From positions 121,482-185,481 of the forward strand of contig JARWBI010000005.1 in assembly GCA_029846755.1 (NCBI GenBank): 64,000 bases of DNA, given 5' to 3'. Numbering within the stretch: the stretch's first letter is position 1; every line of letters starts with the position of its first letter. Origin of the DNA: Falsirhodobacter flavus (GTDB taxonomy: Bacteria > Pseudomonadota > Alphaproteobacteria > Rhodobacterales > Rhodobacteraceae). Positions 16,981 through 28,403 of this stretch are shown in pieces. Made by a program: the position numbers and the translations under genes. Below the pieces are notes generated by a model, which searched no databases, had not been told where the DNA came from, and saw only the letters and a program-made list of their open reading frames with translations.

Positions 16981-17004
16981 AGGCCCCGGATCGCTCCGGG
17001 GCCT
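16981..17004 (-). terminator. acnA terminator
   Basis: A perfect 10-bp GC stem (16981-16990 with 16995-17004) around TCGC. On the minus strand it is followed by a T-rich TTCTTCTTT run, six bases past the acnA stop codon. It separates acnA from the ccm operon. Confidence 0.75.
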
Positions 17005-17010
17005 CGTTCA

Positions 17011-19716
<2,706 letters not shown>

Positions 19717-19806
19717 ACGGGCCTCCTGGCACTGGCTCGGGTTGTCGCGCGATCGCTTGCGTCGTGATGCCCCGAAAAGCCACCTCACGCAAGGAGTCGC
19801 GCGTTT

Positions 19807-19826
19807 TGTATACCGATGTATGCCGA
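19807..19826 (-). promoter_or_regulatory. Tandem 10-bp repeat upstream of acnA
   Basis: On the plus strand TGTATACCGA is followed immediately by TGTATGCCGA, nine of ten bases identical. It sits 91-110 bases before the acnA start and a similar distance before the divergent DUF1223 gene. Ten-base phasing and the GTATAC core suggest a protein binding site such as a GntR-type operator; this is inference. Confidence 0.35.
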
Positions 19827-19912
19827 ATGGGAAGGGGGATAAGAGCAATGCAAAAAATCTCGCAAAACCTTGATTGGCAGAGCGATCTTGCCGAGGCTAG
19901 AACAAGGAGCGA

Positions 19913-20629
19913 GTGACGGGGGCGTTGATGCGACATGTAATGGGTGCGGCCTGTGGCCTGTTGATCGGATGTGCCGGGGGGGCGATGGCGCAATCCCGGC
20001 CCGCAGTTGTGGTGGAGCTGTTCACTTCGCAGGGCTGCGCATCCTGCCCGCCCGCCGATGCCTTCATGGAGGAACTGGCGGCCAACCCCGACGTGATCGC
20101 GCTGGCCCTGCATGTCGACTACTGGGATTACATCGGATGGGAGGATGCCTTCGGGCAGGAGGCCTTCACCGAACGGCAGAAATCCTATGCCAAGGCCGTC
20201 CGCAGCCGGACGATCTACACCCCACAGTTCATCGTCGAAGGGCGGGAGCGGGTGGAGGGGAACCAGCCCGACGCGGTCGCCTCGCTGGTGCAGGATCACG
20301 TTGCAGCCCCGCAGCCGGTCACGCTGAACGTGACGCGCAGCGGCGGGCAGATCACCATCCACGCCGAGGCGGACCCGCCGCTTGCCGCGCCCGTGCGTGT
20401 GCAGCTTGTCCGCTACCGCCCGTCCGAAACCGTCGCGATCGAGCGGGGGGAGAATGCGGGAATGGTCGTGAAATACAGCAACATCGTCACCCAGTGGCAT
20501 GATGTGGGCACATGGCCGGGGCAGGAGCCGCTGGAGATGTCGACCCCCGCAGAGGGCGAGGATCCGCTGGTCGTGATCCTTCAGACCGAGGGCCCTGCCG
20601 ATATCGTGGCTGCAGCCCGGCTGGATTAA
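19913..20629 (+). CDS. DUF1223 periplasmic thioredoxin-like protein
   Basis: About 238 residues with an N-terminal hydrophobic export segment (G-A-A-C-G-L-L-I-G-C-A-G-G-A-M-A-Q). The mature part has F-T-S-Q-G-C-A-S-C-P-P-A-D, a C-x-x-C redox site in a thioredoxin-like fold. H-V-D-Y-W-D-Y-I-G-W and Y-T-P-Q-F-I-V-E-G follow, both hallmarks of DUF1223. Function is not established. The start is uncertain: GTG at 19913 has AAGGAG only three bases away; the ATG at 19928 is the alternative. It converges with the acyltransferase gene, overlapping by four bases. Confidence 0.88.
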   Translation: MTGALMRHVMGAACGLLIGCAGGAMAQSRPAVVVELFTSQGCASCPPADAFMEELAANPDVIALALHVDYWDYIGWEDAFGQEAFTERQKSYAKAVRSRTIYTPQFIVEGRERVEGNQPDAVASLVQDHVAAPQPVTLNVTRSGGQITIHAEADPPLAAPVRVQLVRYRPSETVAIERGENAGMVVKYSNIVTQWHDVGTWPGQEPLEMSTPAEGEDPLVVILQTEGPADIVAAARLD

Positions 20630-21540
20630 CTGCGCCGCGTGCGCGACGGCTTCCAGCGGCGGTGGATCCAGAACCACTGGTCCATGTGCTGCCGGACCAG
20701 CGCCTCCAGGGAATCGTTCAGCGCCTGCGTCATTTCCTCTGGCGTGGTGTGCGGGATCGGATCTTCGAGGATGACGCGGAAATCCAGCCCGTTTTCCAGC
20801 CGCACCGCATAGGCGGGCACGAGGATCGCGTCGTATTTCAGCGCCAGCTCGCCCGCCGTCAGCGCAGTCATCGCGGTATGGCCAAAGAATTGCAGCGGTG
20901 CGCCATCGTCGATGTGGAGATCGACCAGCATCCCCAGCTTGCCCCCGCCGCGCAGGAATTTGAGCATCCCGCCCAGCCCCTGTCGACCGCGCGGAAAGAC
21001 CGGCTCGCCCAAGGATGCCATCGCGGCGACGTAATGTTCGTTGAAATAGGGGTTGTTCATCGGACGATAGAGCGCCCCGATCTGGTATCCGCGCCCGGTC
21101 ATCGCCGCGCGGCTGGCCTCGTAATTGCCGAAATGGGCGGTTACGAAGATCACTGGTCTGCCTGTGGCATCGGCAGCCTCGACCGCCGCGAGCCCGCCGC
21201 CGACGACTTCGCTGCGGGCGGCGCGCTGGCGGAACTCTTCGCCGGAATAGGCTTCGATGACGGTGCGGCCCACATTGTCCGGCACGCGGCGCATAAGGCG
21301 GCGGACCTCGGCCTCGGGCATGTCCGGCACGATCATCGCAAGGTTTTCGCGGATGCGGCGGCGGTATCCGGCCAGCGGGGCAATGAACCACGTCATCACG
21401 AAACCGCACAGCGGCACGCGCCAGTCATAGGGCAGGGCCAGCAGGGCCTTGAACAGCGCGCGCAGGAATGCGTTTTCCACGCGGTCGCGCGCGGTGCCCT
21501 CTCGTTTCATCTTCGCCCCATGCTTTGCCGCAAAGGACAT
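20626..21540 (-). CDS. Lysophospholipid/lipid A lauroyl-type acyltransferase (LpxL/HtrB family)
   Basis: 304 residues. The family transfers a fatty acyl chain from acyl-ACP to a lipid A precursor at the inner membrane. The catalytic H-x4-E is seen as A-H-F-G-N-Y-E at ~135-141, followed by Y-R-P-M-N-N-P-Y-F. The terminal D-Q-W-F-W-I-H-R-R-W-K motif is near residue 290. An alternative start 30 bases in (M-K-R-E-G) is possible. Downstream of the serine hydrolase gene on the same strand, 18 bases apart. Acyl-chain specificity cannot be read. Confidence 0.92.
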   Translation of the reverse strand: MSFAAKHGAKMKREGTARDRVENAFLRALFKALLALPYDWRVPLCGFVMTWFIAPLAGYRRRIRENLAMIVPDMPEAEVRRLMRRVPDNVGRTVIEAYSGEEFRQRAARSEVVGGGLAAVEAADATGRPVIFVTAHFGNYEASRAAMTGRGYQIGALYRPMNNPYFNEHYVAAMASLGEPVFPRGRQGLGGMLKFLRGGGKLGMLVDLHIDDGAPLQFFGHTAMTALTAGELALKYDAILVPAYAVRLENGLDFRVILEDPIPHTTPEEMTQALNDSLEALVRQHMDQWFWIHRRWKPSRTRRS

Positions 21541-21558
21541 AGCCCGCGAAGGTCCGGA

Positions 21559-22542
21559 TCACAAGGCAAGCGCCTCGGGGACGATCACGTCCAGCAGGCG
21601 CATCAGGTCGCCGAAATACCCCTCGCTGCGGGCGGGGCGGCTGCTGTCGGAGGTGATGGCGATGGTCGTCTCGGCCTCGGGCACGATGCAGATGATCTGC
21701 CCGCCATAGCCGCGCGCAAGGGCGATATCCGCACCGCCAGCGCGCCCGAGGAACCAGCCATAGCCGTAATCCAGCCCCGAGAAGGGTGAGCGGGTGCGCG
21801 CCTGCATCGACGCGCGCATCCAGTCCGCCGACAGCACGCCGTCGCCGCCCTTGCGCGCCATCTCGCCGAAGGCCAGCATCGCGCGGGGGGTCAGCCCCAT
21901 CTCGTTCCCGCCGAAATAGAAGCCCTGCGGATCGCGCGTCCATGCCGGGATGTCGATGCCGAGCGGCTGGCCGATCCATTCGCGGGTCAGGGTCAGCAGG
22001 TTCTTGTCCGTCACCTCGGCCAGTGCCGCGCCAAGGATGTGGAAGCTGCCGGTGGAATAGAGCATCCGGCCGCCCGGCTCCGCCTCGAACGGGCGGGTCA
22101 GCGCGTATGACACCCAGTTTGGGCTGCCGACCCAGGCGCCGTAATTCGCGCCCGAGGTCCGGCCCAGCCCCGCGGTCATCGTCACTAGGTTTTCCAGCGT
22201 GAGCCGCGGCACGCGCGGATCGGCCCCGCGCGGGATCAGTTCGGGCGCGACATCGCCCAAGCGGTCCGTCACGCGGACGATCCCGCGATCTACCGCCGCA
22301 CCGAGGACGGCGGCGTTGATGGTCTTGGACACGGATTTGACGTTCACGGTGCGCGTGGTCGGCGGGCCGCGAAAGGCCGTGTCCACCACCGTCACGCCCC
22401 GATGCGCAATCAGCAGCGCGTGAAGCTGATCCATCCCCCGCGCCATTTGCATGCTGGCTGCGAAGGGTTCCTGCGCGAAGGCTGGCGCCGCCAAAGCTGC
22501 GCCTGTCAGGACCATGAAACCGCGTCGTGAAATCATTCGCAC
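21559..22542 (-). CDS. Serine hydrolase, beta-lactamase/class C-like
   Basis: About 327 residues. An N-terminal S-R-R-G-F-M-V-L-T-G-A motif followed by a hydrophobic stretch ending A-P-A-F-A looks like a Tat signal. The S-x-x-K nucleophile motif is S-V-S-K near residue 70. The Y-x-N-like position is Y-S-T-G-S near 161, as in this family, and a later G-Y-G-G replaces the usual K-T-G/H-x-G. It may be an esterase or D-aminopeptidase rather than a true beta-lactamase. The start may be M-I-S-R-R, two codons in. Confidence 0.85.
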   Translation of the reverse strand: MRMISRRGFMVLTGAALAAPAFAQEPFAASMQMARGMDQLHALLIAHRGVTVVDTAFRGPPTTRTVNVKSVSKTINAAVLGAAVDRGIVRVTDRLGDVAPELIPRGADPRVPRLTLENLVTMTAGLGRTSGANYGAWVGSPNWVSYALTRPFEAEPGGRMLYSTGSFHILGAALAEVTDKNLLTLTREWIGQPLGIDIPAWTRDPQGFYFGGNEMGLTPRAMLAFGEMARKGGDGVLSADWMRASMQARTRSPFSGLDYGYGWFLGRAGGADIALARGYGGQIICIVPEAETTIAITSDSSRPARSEGYFGDLMRLLDVIVPEALAL

Positions 22543-22594
22543 CCCCTATGCCACAGACGGAAGGGGGCGCGAAAAACTGCGGGTTGGCAAGTAA

Positions 22595-23155
22595 CTAGCG
22601 CGCGACCGAGGAGGCGATCACCGCAGCAAGCTGCGCGAGTGCCGCCGATTGCGCAGCGGCGATCCCGGCGGGGCTCTCATCGGGCATCGGCACCGCGATG
22701 GCGAATTCGCGCGACGGCGCACCAAGCGAGACGCCCTCGGCCCGGACATAGAAGATCCCGTCCAGCCGGAAGGTCCCGTCCGTCCCGGCAAGGATGCGGC
22801 TGACGCGGATGTCGACCTCGCCATCGGGCAGGCCGGACAGGGGCCATGGCTCGGGTGCGACGGTGGCGTCCAGCGTGCGGTCAAGCTGCCGCGCCAGCGC
22901 CAGCGTGGCCGCGCGGGGCTGGAGGTCGGCCCAGCGGGTGCGGCGGATGAATTCCACCGCGCCGCCTGAACCCTGTCGCGCCATGTAGTCGTCGGCGGCA
23001 TAGTCTGGCATCGACACCTCGCGTAGCATGATCGTGCGGGCGGGGGTGGACAGGCGGCTTTGCGCGGGCGGCAATTCCATCATGTAACCCGGCCCCGTGC
23101 CGCATGCGGCAAGAAGGACGGTGAGGGCAAGGGGGGCAAGGCGTTTCATGGTCAC
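22595..23155 (-). CDS. pqiC: PqiC-type lipoprotein of a lipid transport (MCE) system
   Basis: 186 residues with signal peptide and lipobox L-L-A-A-C (Cys18). The ABC-type transport auxiliary fold is suggested by I-M-L-R-E-V-S-M-P-D-Y and R-R-T-R-W-A-D-L, typical of PqiC/YmbA. In E. coli PqiC sits in the outer membrane and docks the PqiB tube. It overlaps pqiB by four bases at the end of the pqiAABC operon. Confidence 0.88.
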   Translation of the reverse strand: MTMKRLAPLALTVLLAACGTGPGYMMELPPAQSRLSTPARTIMLREVSMPDYAADDYMARQGSGGAVEFIRRTRWADLQPRAATLALARQLDRTLDATVAPEPWPLSGLPDGEVDIRVSRILAGTDGTFRLDGIFYVRAEGVSLGAPSREFAIAVPMPDESPAGIAAAQSAALAQLAAVIASSVAR

Positions 23156-25230
23156 CGTCCAAGGATGATGGAATTGGGATTGCGCTGGATCGTGCGGGCC
23201 AGCGTGGTCAGCGCATCCGCCGCTTCCTGCAGGCTGCGAAGGACGGTCACAAGTTCCACGTTGAAGCGGGAATCGCTGCCATAGCCTGCGACGGTCGTGC
23301 CCGCCTGATCCAGCACGCGCGAGGCGCGGGCGGCAAGGTCGGGCAGACCCTGCGCCGCGTTGCCGATATCGGTCGCCGCGCTTTCGGCAGCGGCCAGCGC
23401 GCTGTTGACGTTGCCGACCGCGCCGCCTTCGCGCAGTTCGCCCAGCATCGCATCCACTTCGCGCAGCGCACCGGCCAGCGCGCCCGGCACCTGACGCGCC
23501 TCGGGCGAGTCGATCAGGGCGTCGGCGCTGCGCAAAAGGCTCTCGGCGGAGGCGGCAAGCTGATCCACCTCCATCCGGTTGGCCTTTTCCGCCAGTTCGC
23601 GCAGTTGTCCGGTGATCTGCGGCACATCCGCCGCGCCTTCCAGCGCGCGGTTGGCGCGGTCGATGGCCGACATCAGGTTCGCGACCGTCTGGCCCTGTTC
23701 GATCTGCCGCGTCAGGCTGGACAGGCCCGCCGTCGTCTCGCGCAGGTCGGCGACGATGCCCGACACCTCGTCCGATTCCACCAGGGCGCGGGCGGCGGAC
23801 AGGAGGTTCGCAGCCTCGGTCGGGACGCGCTGCGTTTCGGGGTTGCCCGCAAGCTGCTGCACGCTGTTCAGCGCACCGATGGCCGATTGCATCAGCCCTT
23901 CGATGGGCAACCCGCCGATGCGGTCGATCACACCCTGCGCGGTGGTCTGGAATTCCGTGATGGCCGCGCCGGTGGTCGGCAGCAGGGGGAACGGCTCACC
24001 CGACATGTCAAGCTCGGCCTCTGGCGCGTCCGGCACCTCGACCAGTTCGACCATCAGCGATCCGGTGAACAGCGAGGCAGTGGCAAGCCGGGCGCGCAGA
24101 TGATCCTCGGCCACCAGCTTGGCGATGAAGTCGCGGGCGGCGTCGATGCTGACATCCTCGCCCAGACCAAGCTGGCCGGTGCCGATTTCAAGGTTGGCCA
24201 GCAGGCGCACACGGCGGTCGTCGCCCTCGCCCTCGACCACAGCGCCAAGGTCGGTGACGGTGCCGACCGTCAGGCCGCGATAATTCACCGCCGCCCCGGT
24301 GGTCAGCCCCGCGACCGACCCGTCGAACACGACCGACAGCGGCAGCATCTGGTCGACCGCGGTGGAGGTGAAGATCGAACTACGGGCCGCGGTTTCGTCC
24401 GCGAAGACGTCGTATTCCTGCCCCGGATCGACCGGATCGCCGCCCGAGATGATGTTGTCGAAATTGATCCCGCCTTGGATCAGCGAGGCAAGCGAGCGCA
24501 CGTCCAGCTCCACCCCGCCTGCGCCGAAGCGGATGTCGAAGCCGGATGCGTCCCAGAACCGCGTGTTCGATGTTATCATCCGGTCATAGGGCGCGTCGAT
24601 CACGGCATCGATCAGCACCATGTCGCCATCGGGGGCCAGACGCGGCTCGCCCACCGATCCGACCTCGATCCCCTTGTGGATGATCGGGGCACCGGCGGAG
24701 ATCTGGTTGCCGTCGCGCAGCCGAAGGGTGATCGACAGCCCGCCCATGTCCGAGCCGGACATCAAAGGCGGAACCTCCAGCCCGGTGAAGGCGTATTGCG
24801 CGCCGCTGCTGGTATTGTCCCAAAGCCCGGCGATATAGGCGCCCGACAGCACGGTATCCAAACCGCTGATCCCGCGCACCGAAACTTCGGGGCGGACCAC
24901 CCAGAACTGCGCCTCGGCGTCGATATATTCGGCCACGTCGTTGGCCACGCGGACCGAGGCGACGACGTTGCGCAGATCGGGGGCGAAGCCGACCTTTTCC
25001 ACCACGCCGATCGTCACGTCGCGATACCGCAGCGTGGTCTGCCCCGCCTCCAGCCCGCTGGCGTTCTGGAACGTGATCTCGATCAGGGTGCCGCGTCCGG
25101 CATAGCTGTTCCACGCGATGCCCAAGGCAACCAGAAGCGCGATGACCGGCACGAGCCAGACGACCGAGATCCGTTGCCACCATGCGGGGCGGGGCGGCTG
25201 GATTTCCATTTCGGGCGGTGTCTCGGTCAC
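23152..25230 (-). CDS. pqiB: PqiB, MCE-domain intermembrane lipid transport protein
   Basis: 692 residues. A single N-terminal membrane helix (residues ~20-40) is followed by three MCE/MlaD domains. Their starts are visible as I-T-F-Q-N-A-S-G-L-E-A-G-Q-T, I-T-L-R-L-R-D-G-N-Q-I-S-A-G and V-V-F-D-G-S-V-A-G-L-T-T-G. A long helical C-terminal part (~450-690) is coiled-coil rich, forming the needle that spans the periplasm in the E. coli homologue. It is expected to shuttle lipids between the membranes. Overlaps both neighbours by four bases. Confidence 0.94.
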   Translation of the reverse strand: MTETPPEMEIQPPRPAWWQRISVVWLVPVIALLVALGIAWNSYAGRGTLIEITFQNASGLEAGQTTLRYRDVTIGVVEKVGFAPDLRNVVASVRVANDVAEYIDAEAQFWVVRPEVSVRGISGLDTVLSGAYIAGLWDNTSSGAQYAFTGLEVPPLMSGSDMGGLSITLRLRDGNQISAGAPIIHKGIEVGSVGEPRLAPDGDMVLIDAVIDAPYDRMITSNTRFWDASGFDIRFGAGGVELDVRSLASLIQGGINFDNIISGGDPVDPGQEYDVFADETAARSSIFTSTAVDQMLPLSVVFDGSVAGLTTGAAVNYRGLTVGTVTDLGAVVEGEGDDRRVRLLANLEIGTGQLGLGEDVSIDAARDFIAKLVAEDHLRARLATASLFTGSLMVELVEVPDAPEAELDMSGEPFPLLPTTGAAITEFQTTAQGVIDRIGGLPIEGLMQSAIGALNSVQQLAGNPETQRVPTEAANLLSAARALVESDEVSGIVADLRETTAGLSSLTRQIEQGQTVANLMSAIDRANRALEGAADVPQITGQLRELAEKANRMEVDQLAASAESLLRSADALIDSPEARQVPGALAGALREVDAMLGELREGGAVGNVNSALAAAESAATDIGNAAQGLPDLAARASRVLDQAGTTVAGYGSDSRFNVELVTVLRSLQEAADALTTLARTIQRNPNSIILGR

Positions 25231-25823
25231 TTTTCGTCATCCCAGATGATGCGGGGGTCGAAGCTTAGCGCGGCCTGCATGGTGAAGGCGACGGAAAGCG
25301 CGAAGGATACGGCGGCGATGCCGGGGTTGATCGTGGCGACCACGCTGAAGCGGACCAGCGAGGCGAGGATGGCGACCACGAAAACGTCGATCATCGACCA
25401 GCGCCCGATGAATTCGACTACGGAGAACAGCCGGTGCTGCGCATGTTCGCCCATGATGTGCCGCTTGTTCAGAGACACGGCCAGAAAGGCGATGGCCATG
25501 AACTTGGCGATCGGGATCACGACCGAGGCGACCAGAACGATCAACGCGACGCCGACATCGCCGTGCAGAAACAGCTCGACCGCGCCGCCGACGATGGTGG
25601 ATTCGGTGTTCGACACCAAGGTGCTGGTCAGCAGCATTGGATAGAGGTTCGCGGGGATATAGGCGATCAGCCCCGCCCACCACCACGCCCAGACGCGTTG
25701 CAGGCTGGTCTCGTCCCGGCTGGATAGCGGCGCGCCGCAGCGGTCGCAGGCGGATGCGCCCATGTGATGGACCCGGCCGCAACGGGTGCAGCCGACAAGG
25801 CCCGCCTCGCGCACAGTGACCAT
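25227..25823 (-). CDS. pqiA: PqiA domain protein, second copy
   Basis: 198 residues. A zinc-ribbon-like N-terminus (C-T-R-C-G near 12-16 and C-D-R-C-G near 26-30) is followed by four membrane helices with Y-I-P-A-N-L-Y-P-M-L and A-K-F-M-A-I-A-F. E. coli PqiA is one protein with two such halves; here this half is a separate gene. A GTG one codon earlier is an alternative start. Overlaps the first pqiA gene (ATGA) and pqiB. Confidence 0.92.
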   Translation of the reverse strand: MVTVREAGLVGCTRCGRVHHMGASACDRCGAPLSSRDETSLQRVWAWWWAGLIAYIPANLYPMLLTSTLVSNTESTIVGGAVELFLHGDVGVALIVLVASVVIPIAKFMAIAFLAVSLNKRHIMGEHAQHRLFSVVEFIGRWSMIDVFVVAILASLVRFSVVATINPGIAAVSFALSVAFTMQAALSFDPRIIWDDEK

Positions 25824-26479
25824 CACCGGACCCGCCCTGCGTCGATGGCGGCCCAGATCTGTTCCTTGTCCATGAAGCTGTCTTGCAGCACCGTCACAAA
25901 GACCAGCGCGCCGAAGGCCCAGAAGGCCGGGCCGGGGGTGACGGTGGCAAGGCCTGCGACCTTCACCAGCGCGACGGCGACCCCGATCACGAAGATCTCG
26001 GCCATGGACCAAGGCTTCAAAGCCTCGGCGAGCGAGAAGGCGATGGGAGCGCGGGCGGCGGCGGGGCGGCCTGCGACCAGCGGAACCAGCGTGTAAAGGA
26101 TCAGCAGCAGACGCAGCACCGGGATCACGATGATGAACGCCCCGACCGCCAGCGACAGTGGCAGCATGATCCCTTGGGAAAAGGCCATCGCGGCATCCAG
26201 GATCGAGGCGTTGGAATGCATCCCCGCCGCCGTAAGGTCCAGAAAGGGCGAGAACAGTGCCGCCACCATCAGGATCAACGCCGTTGCGGCCAGCGCGATG
26301 ATCCGCGTGAACGCCCCGTTTCGCGGCGCGATCAGCACTGATCCGCAGCGCCCGCAGACCGCCTTTGCGCGCGAACGGATATGGCCGGGCAGACGGTGCA
26401 GGGCATCGCAATGCGGGCAGGCCCGCAGCTCGTCCAGCGGCACACCCGCGAATTCTTCCATGCTGACCGGCTCTTGCAT
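25823..26479 (-). CDS. pqiA: PqiA domain protein, first copy
   Basis: 218 residues. Cys-rich N-terminus C-P-H-C-D (~21-25) and C-G-R-C-G (~42-46), then four hydrophobic helices with S-P-F-L-D-L and a conserved P-V-L-R-L-L-L. The family is the inner-membrane component of the Pqi lipid transport system. It is the first gene of the four-gene operon; the divergent xthA starts 78 bases away. Confidence 0.92.
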   Translation of the reverse strand: MQEPVSMEEFAGVPLDELRACPHCDALHRLPGHIRSRAKAVCGRCGSVLIAPRNGAFTRIIALAATALILMVAALFSPFLDLTAAGMHSNASILDAAMAFSQGIMLPLSLAVGAFIIVIPVLRLLLILYTLVPLVAGRPAAARAPIAFSLAEALKPWSMAEIFVIGVAVALVKVAGLATVTPGPAFWAFGALVFVTVLQDSFMDKEQIWAAIDAGRVR

Positions 26480-26557
26480 CGCGCGGATTGTAGCTTGTGC
26501 ACCGCCGCAGTCAACGAGAGGTGGAATGCCGCACCATCGGCCCTAGCTGGCCGTGGC

Positions 26558-27340
26558 ATGAAGATCGCAACGTGGAACATCAACGGCGTGAACGGGCGGC
26601 TGCCGTTGCTGCTGGACTGGCTGGAGGCGGCGAAGCCCGATGTCGTCTGCCTGCAGGAGCTGAAGGCGGCCCCCGCGCGTTTTCCCGCGGCTGCGCTGAG
26701 CCGCGCGGGATACGAGGCGGTCTGGGCGGGCGAGAAAAGCTGGAACGGGGTGGCGATCCTTGCGCGCGGCGCAACGCCGATTGCGACGCGCCGCGCCTTG
26801 CCCGGTGATCCGCGCGATACCGAGGCGCGCTATATCGAAGCTGCGGTGGATGGTGTTCTGATCGCGAGTCTTTACGTTCCCAACGGCAATCCGGTCGAGG
26901 CTCGGATCGACCGCAAAAGACGCTGGGTTTCGCGGTTTCTGAAGCACGCGGAAGGGTTGATCGGCTATCCCGCCATTCTCGCCGGCGACTTCAACATCAT
27001 TCCGGAGGAACGCGACGTCTACAATCCTGCCCGCTGGGAGGGGGATGCGTTGTTCCTGCCGGAAATGCGCGAATCCTTTGCGGCGCTTTTGCAGCAGGGA
27101 TGGCTCGATTCGCTCCGCAGGTTGCAACCGGAGGCAGATTGCTTCACCTTCTGGGACTATAAACGCAACGCTTGGAAGCGGAACGCCGGTCTTCGGCTGG
27201 ATCACATCCTGGTTTCGCCGGTGATTTCCGGCAGGCTGCAAGCCGCAGATGTTGATCGCGAAATGCGCGGCAAACCCGGCGCAAGCGATCATGCGCCGGT
27301 CTGGGCAAGCATTTCAACGGCCGCGAAAGGACATGTCTGA
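26558..27340 (+). CDS. xthA: Exodeoxyribonuclease III
   Basis: 260 residues, normal for XthA. It is an AP endonuclease and 3'-5' exonuclease of base excision repair. The metal and catalytic residues are in W-N-I-N-G-V-N, L-Q-E-L-K (Glu), A-G-D-F-N-I-I-P (Asp/Asn) and G-A-S-D-H-A-P-V-W (His). The ATG at 26558 gives the canonical M-K-I-A-T-W-N start; the reading open upstream is shadow. Confidence 0.96.
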   Translation: MKIATWNINGVNGRLPLLLDWLEAAKPDVVCLQELKAAPARFPAAALSRAGYEAVWAGEKSWNGVAILARGATPIATRRALPGDPRDTEARYIEAAVDGVLIASLYVPNGNPVEARIDRKRRWVSRFLKHAEGLIGYPAILAGDFNIIPEERDVYNPARWEGDALFLPEMRESFAALLQQGWLDSLRRLQPEADCFTFWDYKRNAWKRNAGLRLDHILVSPVISGRLQAADVDREMRGKPGASDHAPVWASISTAAKGHV

Positions 27341-27663
27341 ATCGGCTAGTTGTGCGCTCGCAGCATGATGGTGAATATCACCTTAAGACGGGCCCGGTCT
27401 GGTGTTGGTACGAGTGGGACTTTGACGGGAAATTCGCTGTCCCCGATAAGGTTTTCCCGGGCCCGGTTGCAGCGGTCGAAGGCGGCATGAGCTTCGGCTC
27501 AGCCGCCTGTCACCGCCCGCAGGATCAGGATCCAGAGCAGAACGGCAAGCGGTATCGCCCACAGGATCCACCATCCGCTTTTCATTTCCGCCCTACTCGT
27601 ACGCGATCCGAAGTTGCAATCATTAGCTGAGACGTTCGGCGTGTCAGTCAATGGACGGGGCGA
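27341..27663. other. Intergenic region between xthA and the outer-membrane barrel gene
   Basis: About 320 bases between two converging genes. The only coding signal I would support is the 28-residue minus-strand ORF listed separately. A plus-strand ORF of ~90 codons here has no ribosome-binding site and an implausible composition. No clear terminator was found. Confidence 0.5.
27499..27585 (-). CDS. Possible 28-residue membrane microprotein
   Basis: Reads M-K-S-G-W-W-I-L-W-A-I-P, then leucine/isoleucine-rich residues, ending A-V-T-G-G. That is a positively charged start followed by one complete hydrophobic helix with a polar end, the usual pattern of single-pass microproteins. Upstream there is only a moderate purine stretch (AGGGCGGAA). 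Unrecognised; real existence is uncertain. Confidence 0.35.
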   Translation of the reverse strand: MKSGWWILWAIPLAVLLWILILRAVTGG

Positions 27664-28290
27664 TCAAAACCTGAAGCCGACCGAGAGTTGCAGATAGGGG
27701 ATGATGTCCAGATCGCCCAGATCGCCGCGGATATCCTCGATTTCGGCATCCACCAGTTCCTGCGGCACGCTGCCCGAGCTTTCGCGGGCGCTGACGTCGA
27801 AACCATCCCCGAAAAGCCCGCCTGCCGTGACTGAAATGGTGCCATTGCGCCCGACCGACCCACCATAGCCGACCGCAAGCGCGGGCATGAGGTTCTGGCG
27901 CTGGCGGACCCGCGCGGTGACGTCCGAAGTGATCCCCTCGAACTCCACCGCGTCGGTTTTCAGATCGACCGAATAATCGGTCAGGAACACCCCCGCCGAC
28001 AGCCGGAAGCCCGAGGCAGCGAAGGGGTAATAATCGCCCATGATTCCGATGCCGCGCGCGTCCAGATCGCCGGAATAGTCGCGCCCGTTGCTGGTATCGT
28101 CCAGTCCGATGGACCCGGTCCCGAACGGCGCGCGAAGTGCCCAGCGGTCGCCGAGGCGAAGCGACGGCTCCAGCGTCGCGCCAAGCGTCGAGATGCCGCC
28201 GCCGATCGAGAAATCGCCACCCGTATCTTCCTGCGCGAATGCCGCCGAGGCGACGAGCGCGAGCGTGGCCGTCAGAAGTCCGAAGCGCAT
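27664..28290 (-). CDS. Outer-membrane beta-barrel protein
   Basis: 208 residues with a clean signal peptide (cleavage after A-A-F-A, ~19). The mature part has alternating polar/hydrophobic strands, including L-E-P-S-L-R-L-G-D-R-W and G-I-G-I-M-G-D-Y-Y-P-F, and ends in phenylalanine (S-V-G-F-R-F), the usual BAM recognition signal. It resembles the OmpW/general porin-like small barrels of Rhodobacterales. Ligand or role unknown. Monocistronic by position. Confidence 0.8.
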   Translation of the reverse strand: MRFGLLTATLALVASAAFAQEDTGGDFSIGGGISTLGATLEPSLRLGDRWALRAPFGTGSIGLDDTSNGRDYSGDLDARGIGIMGDYYPFAASGFRLSAGVFLTDYSVDLKTDAVEFEGITSDVTARVRQRQNLMPALAVGYGGSVGRNGTISVTAGGLFGDGFDVSARESSGSVPQELVDAEIEDIRGDLGDLDIIPYLQLSVGFRF

Positions 28291-28403
28291 GGCGATATAC
28301 CTTTGCTGGCTTGACCGGGATCATCCCCCCGGTAACTGCCATAGCGCAACTTTCTATCCCGTTAAGGTTGCCATGCTTTCGGCTCTGTTGCCGAATTGCC
28401 GCT

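Noticed and set aside
27352..27630. 92-codon plus-strand frame after xthA.
   Set aside because: No ribosome-binding site, no domain and erratic composition; antisense to the more plausible microprotein.
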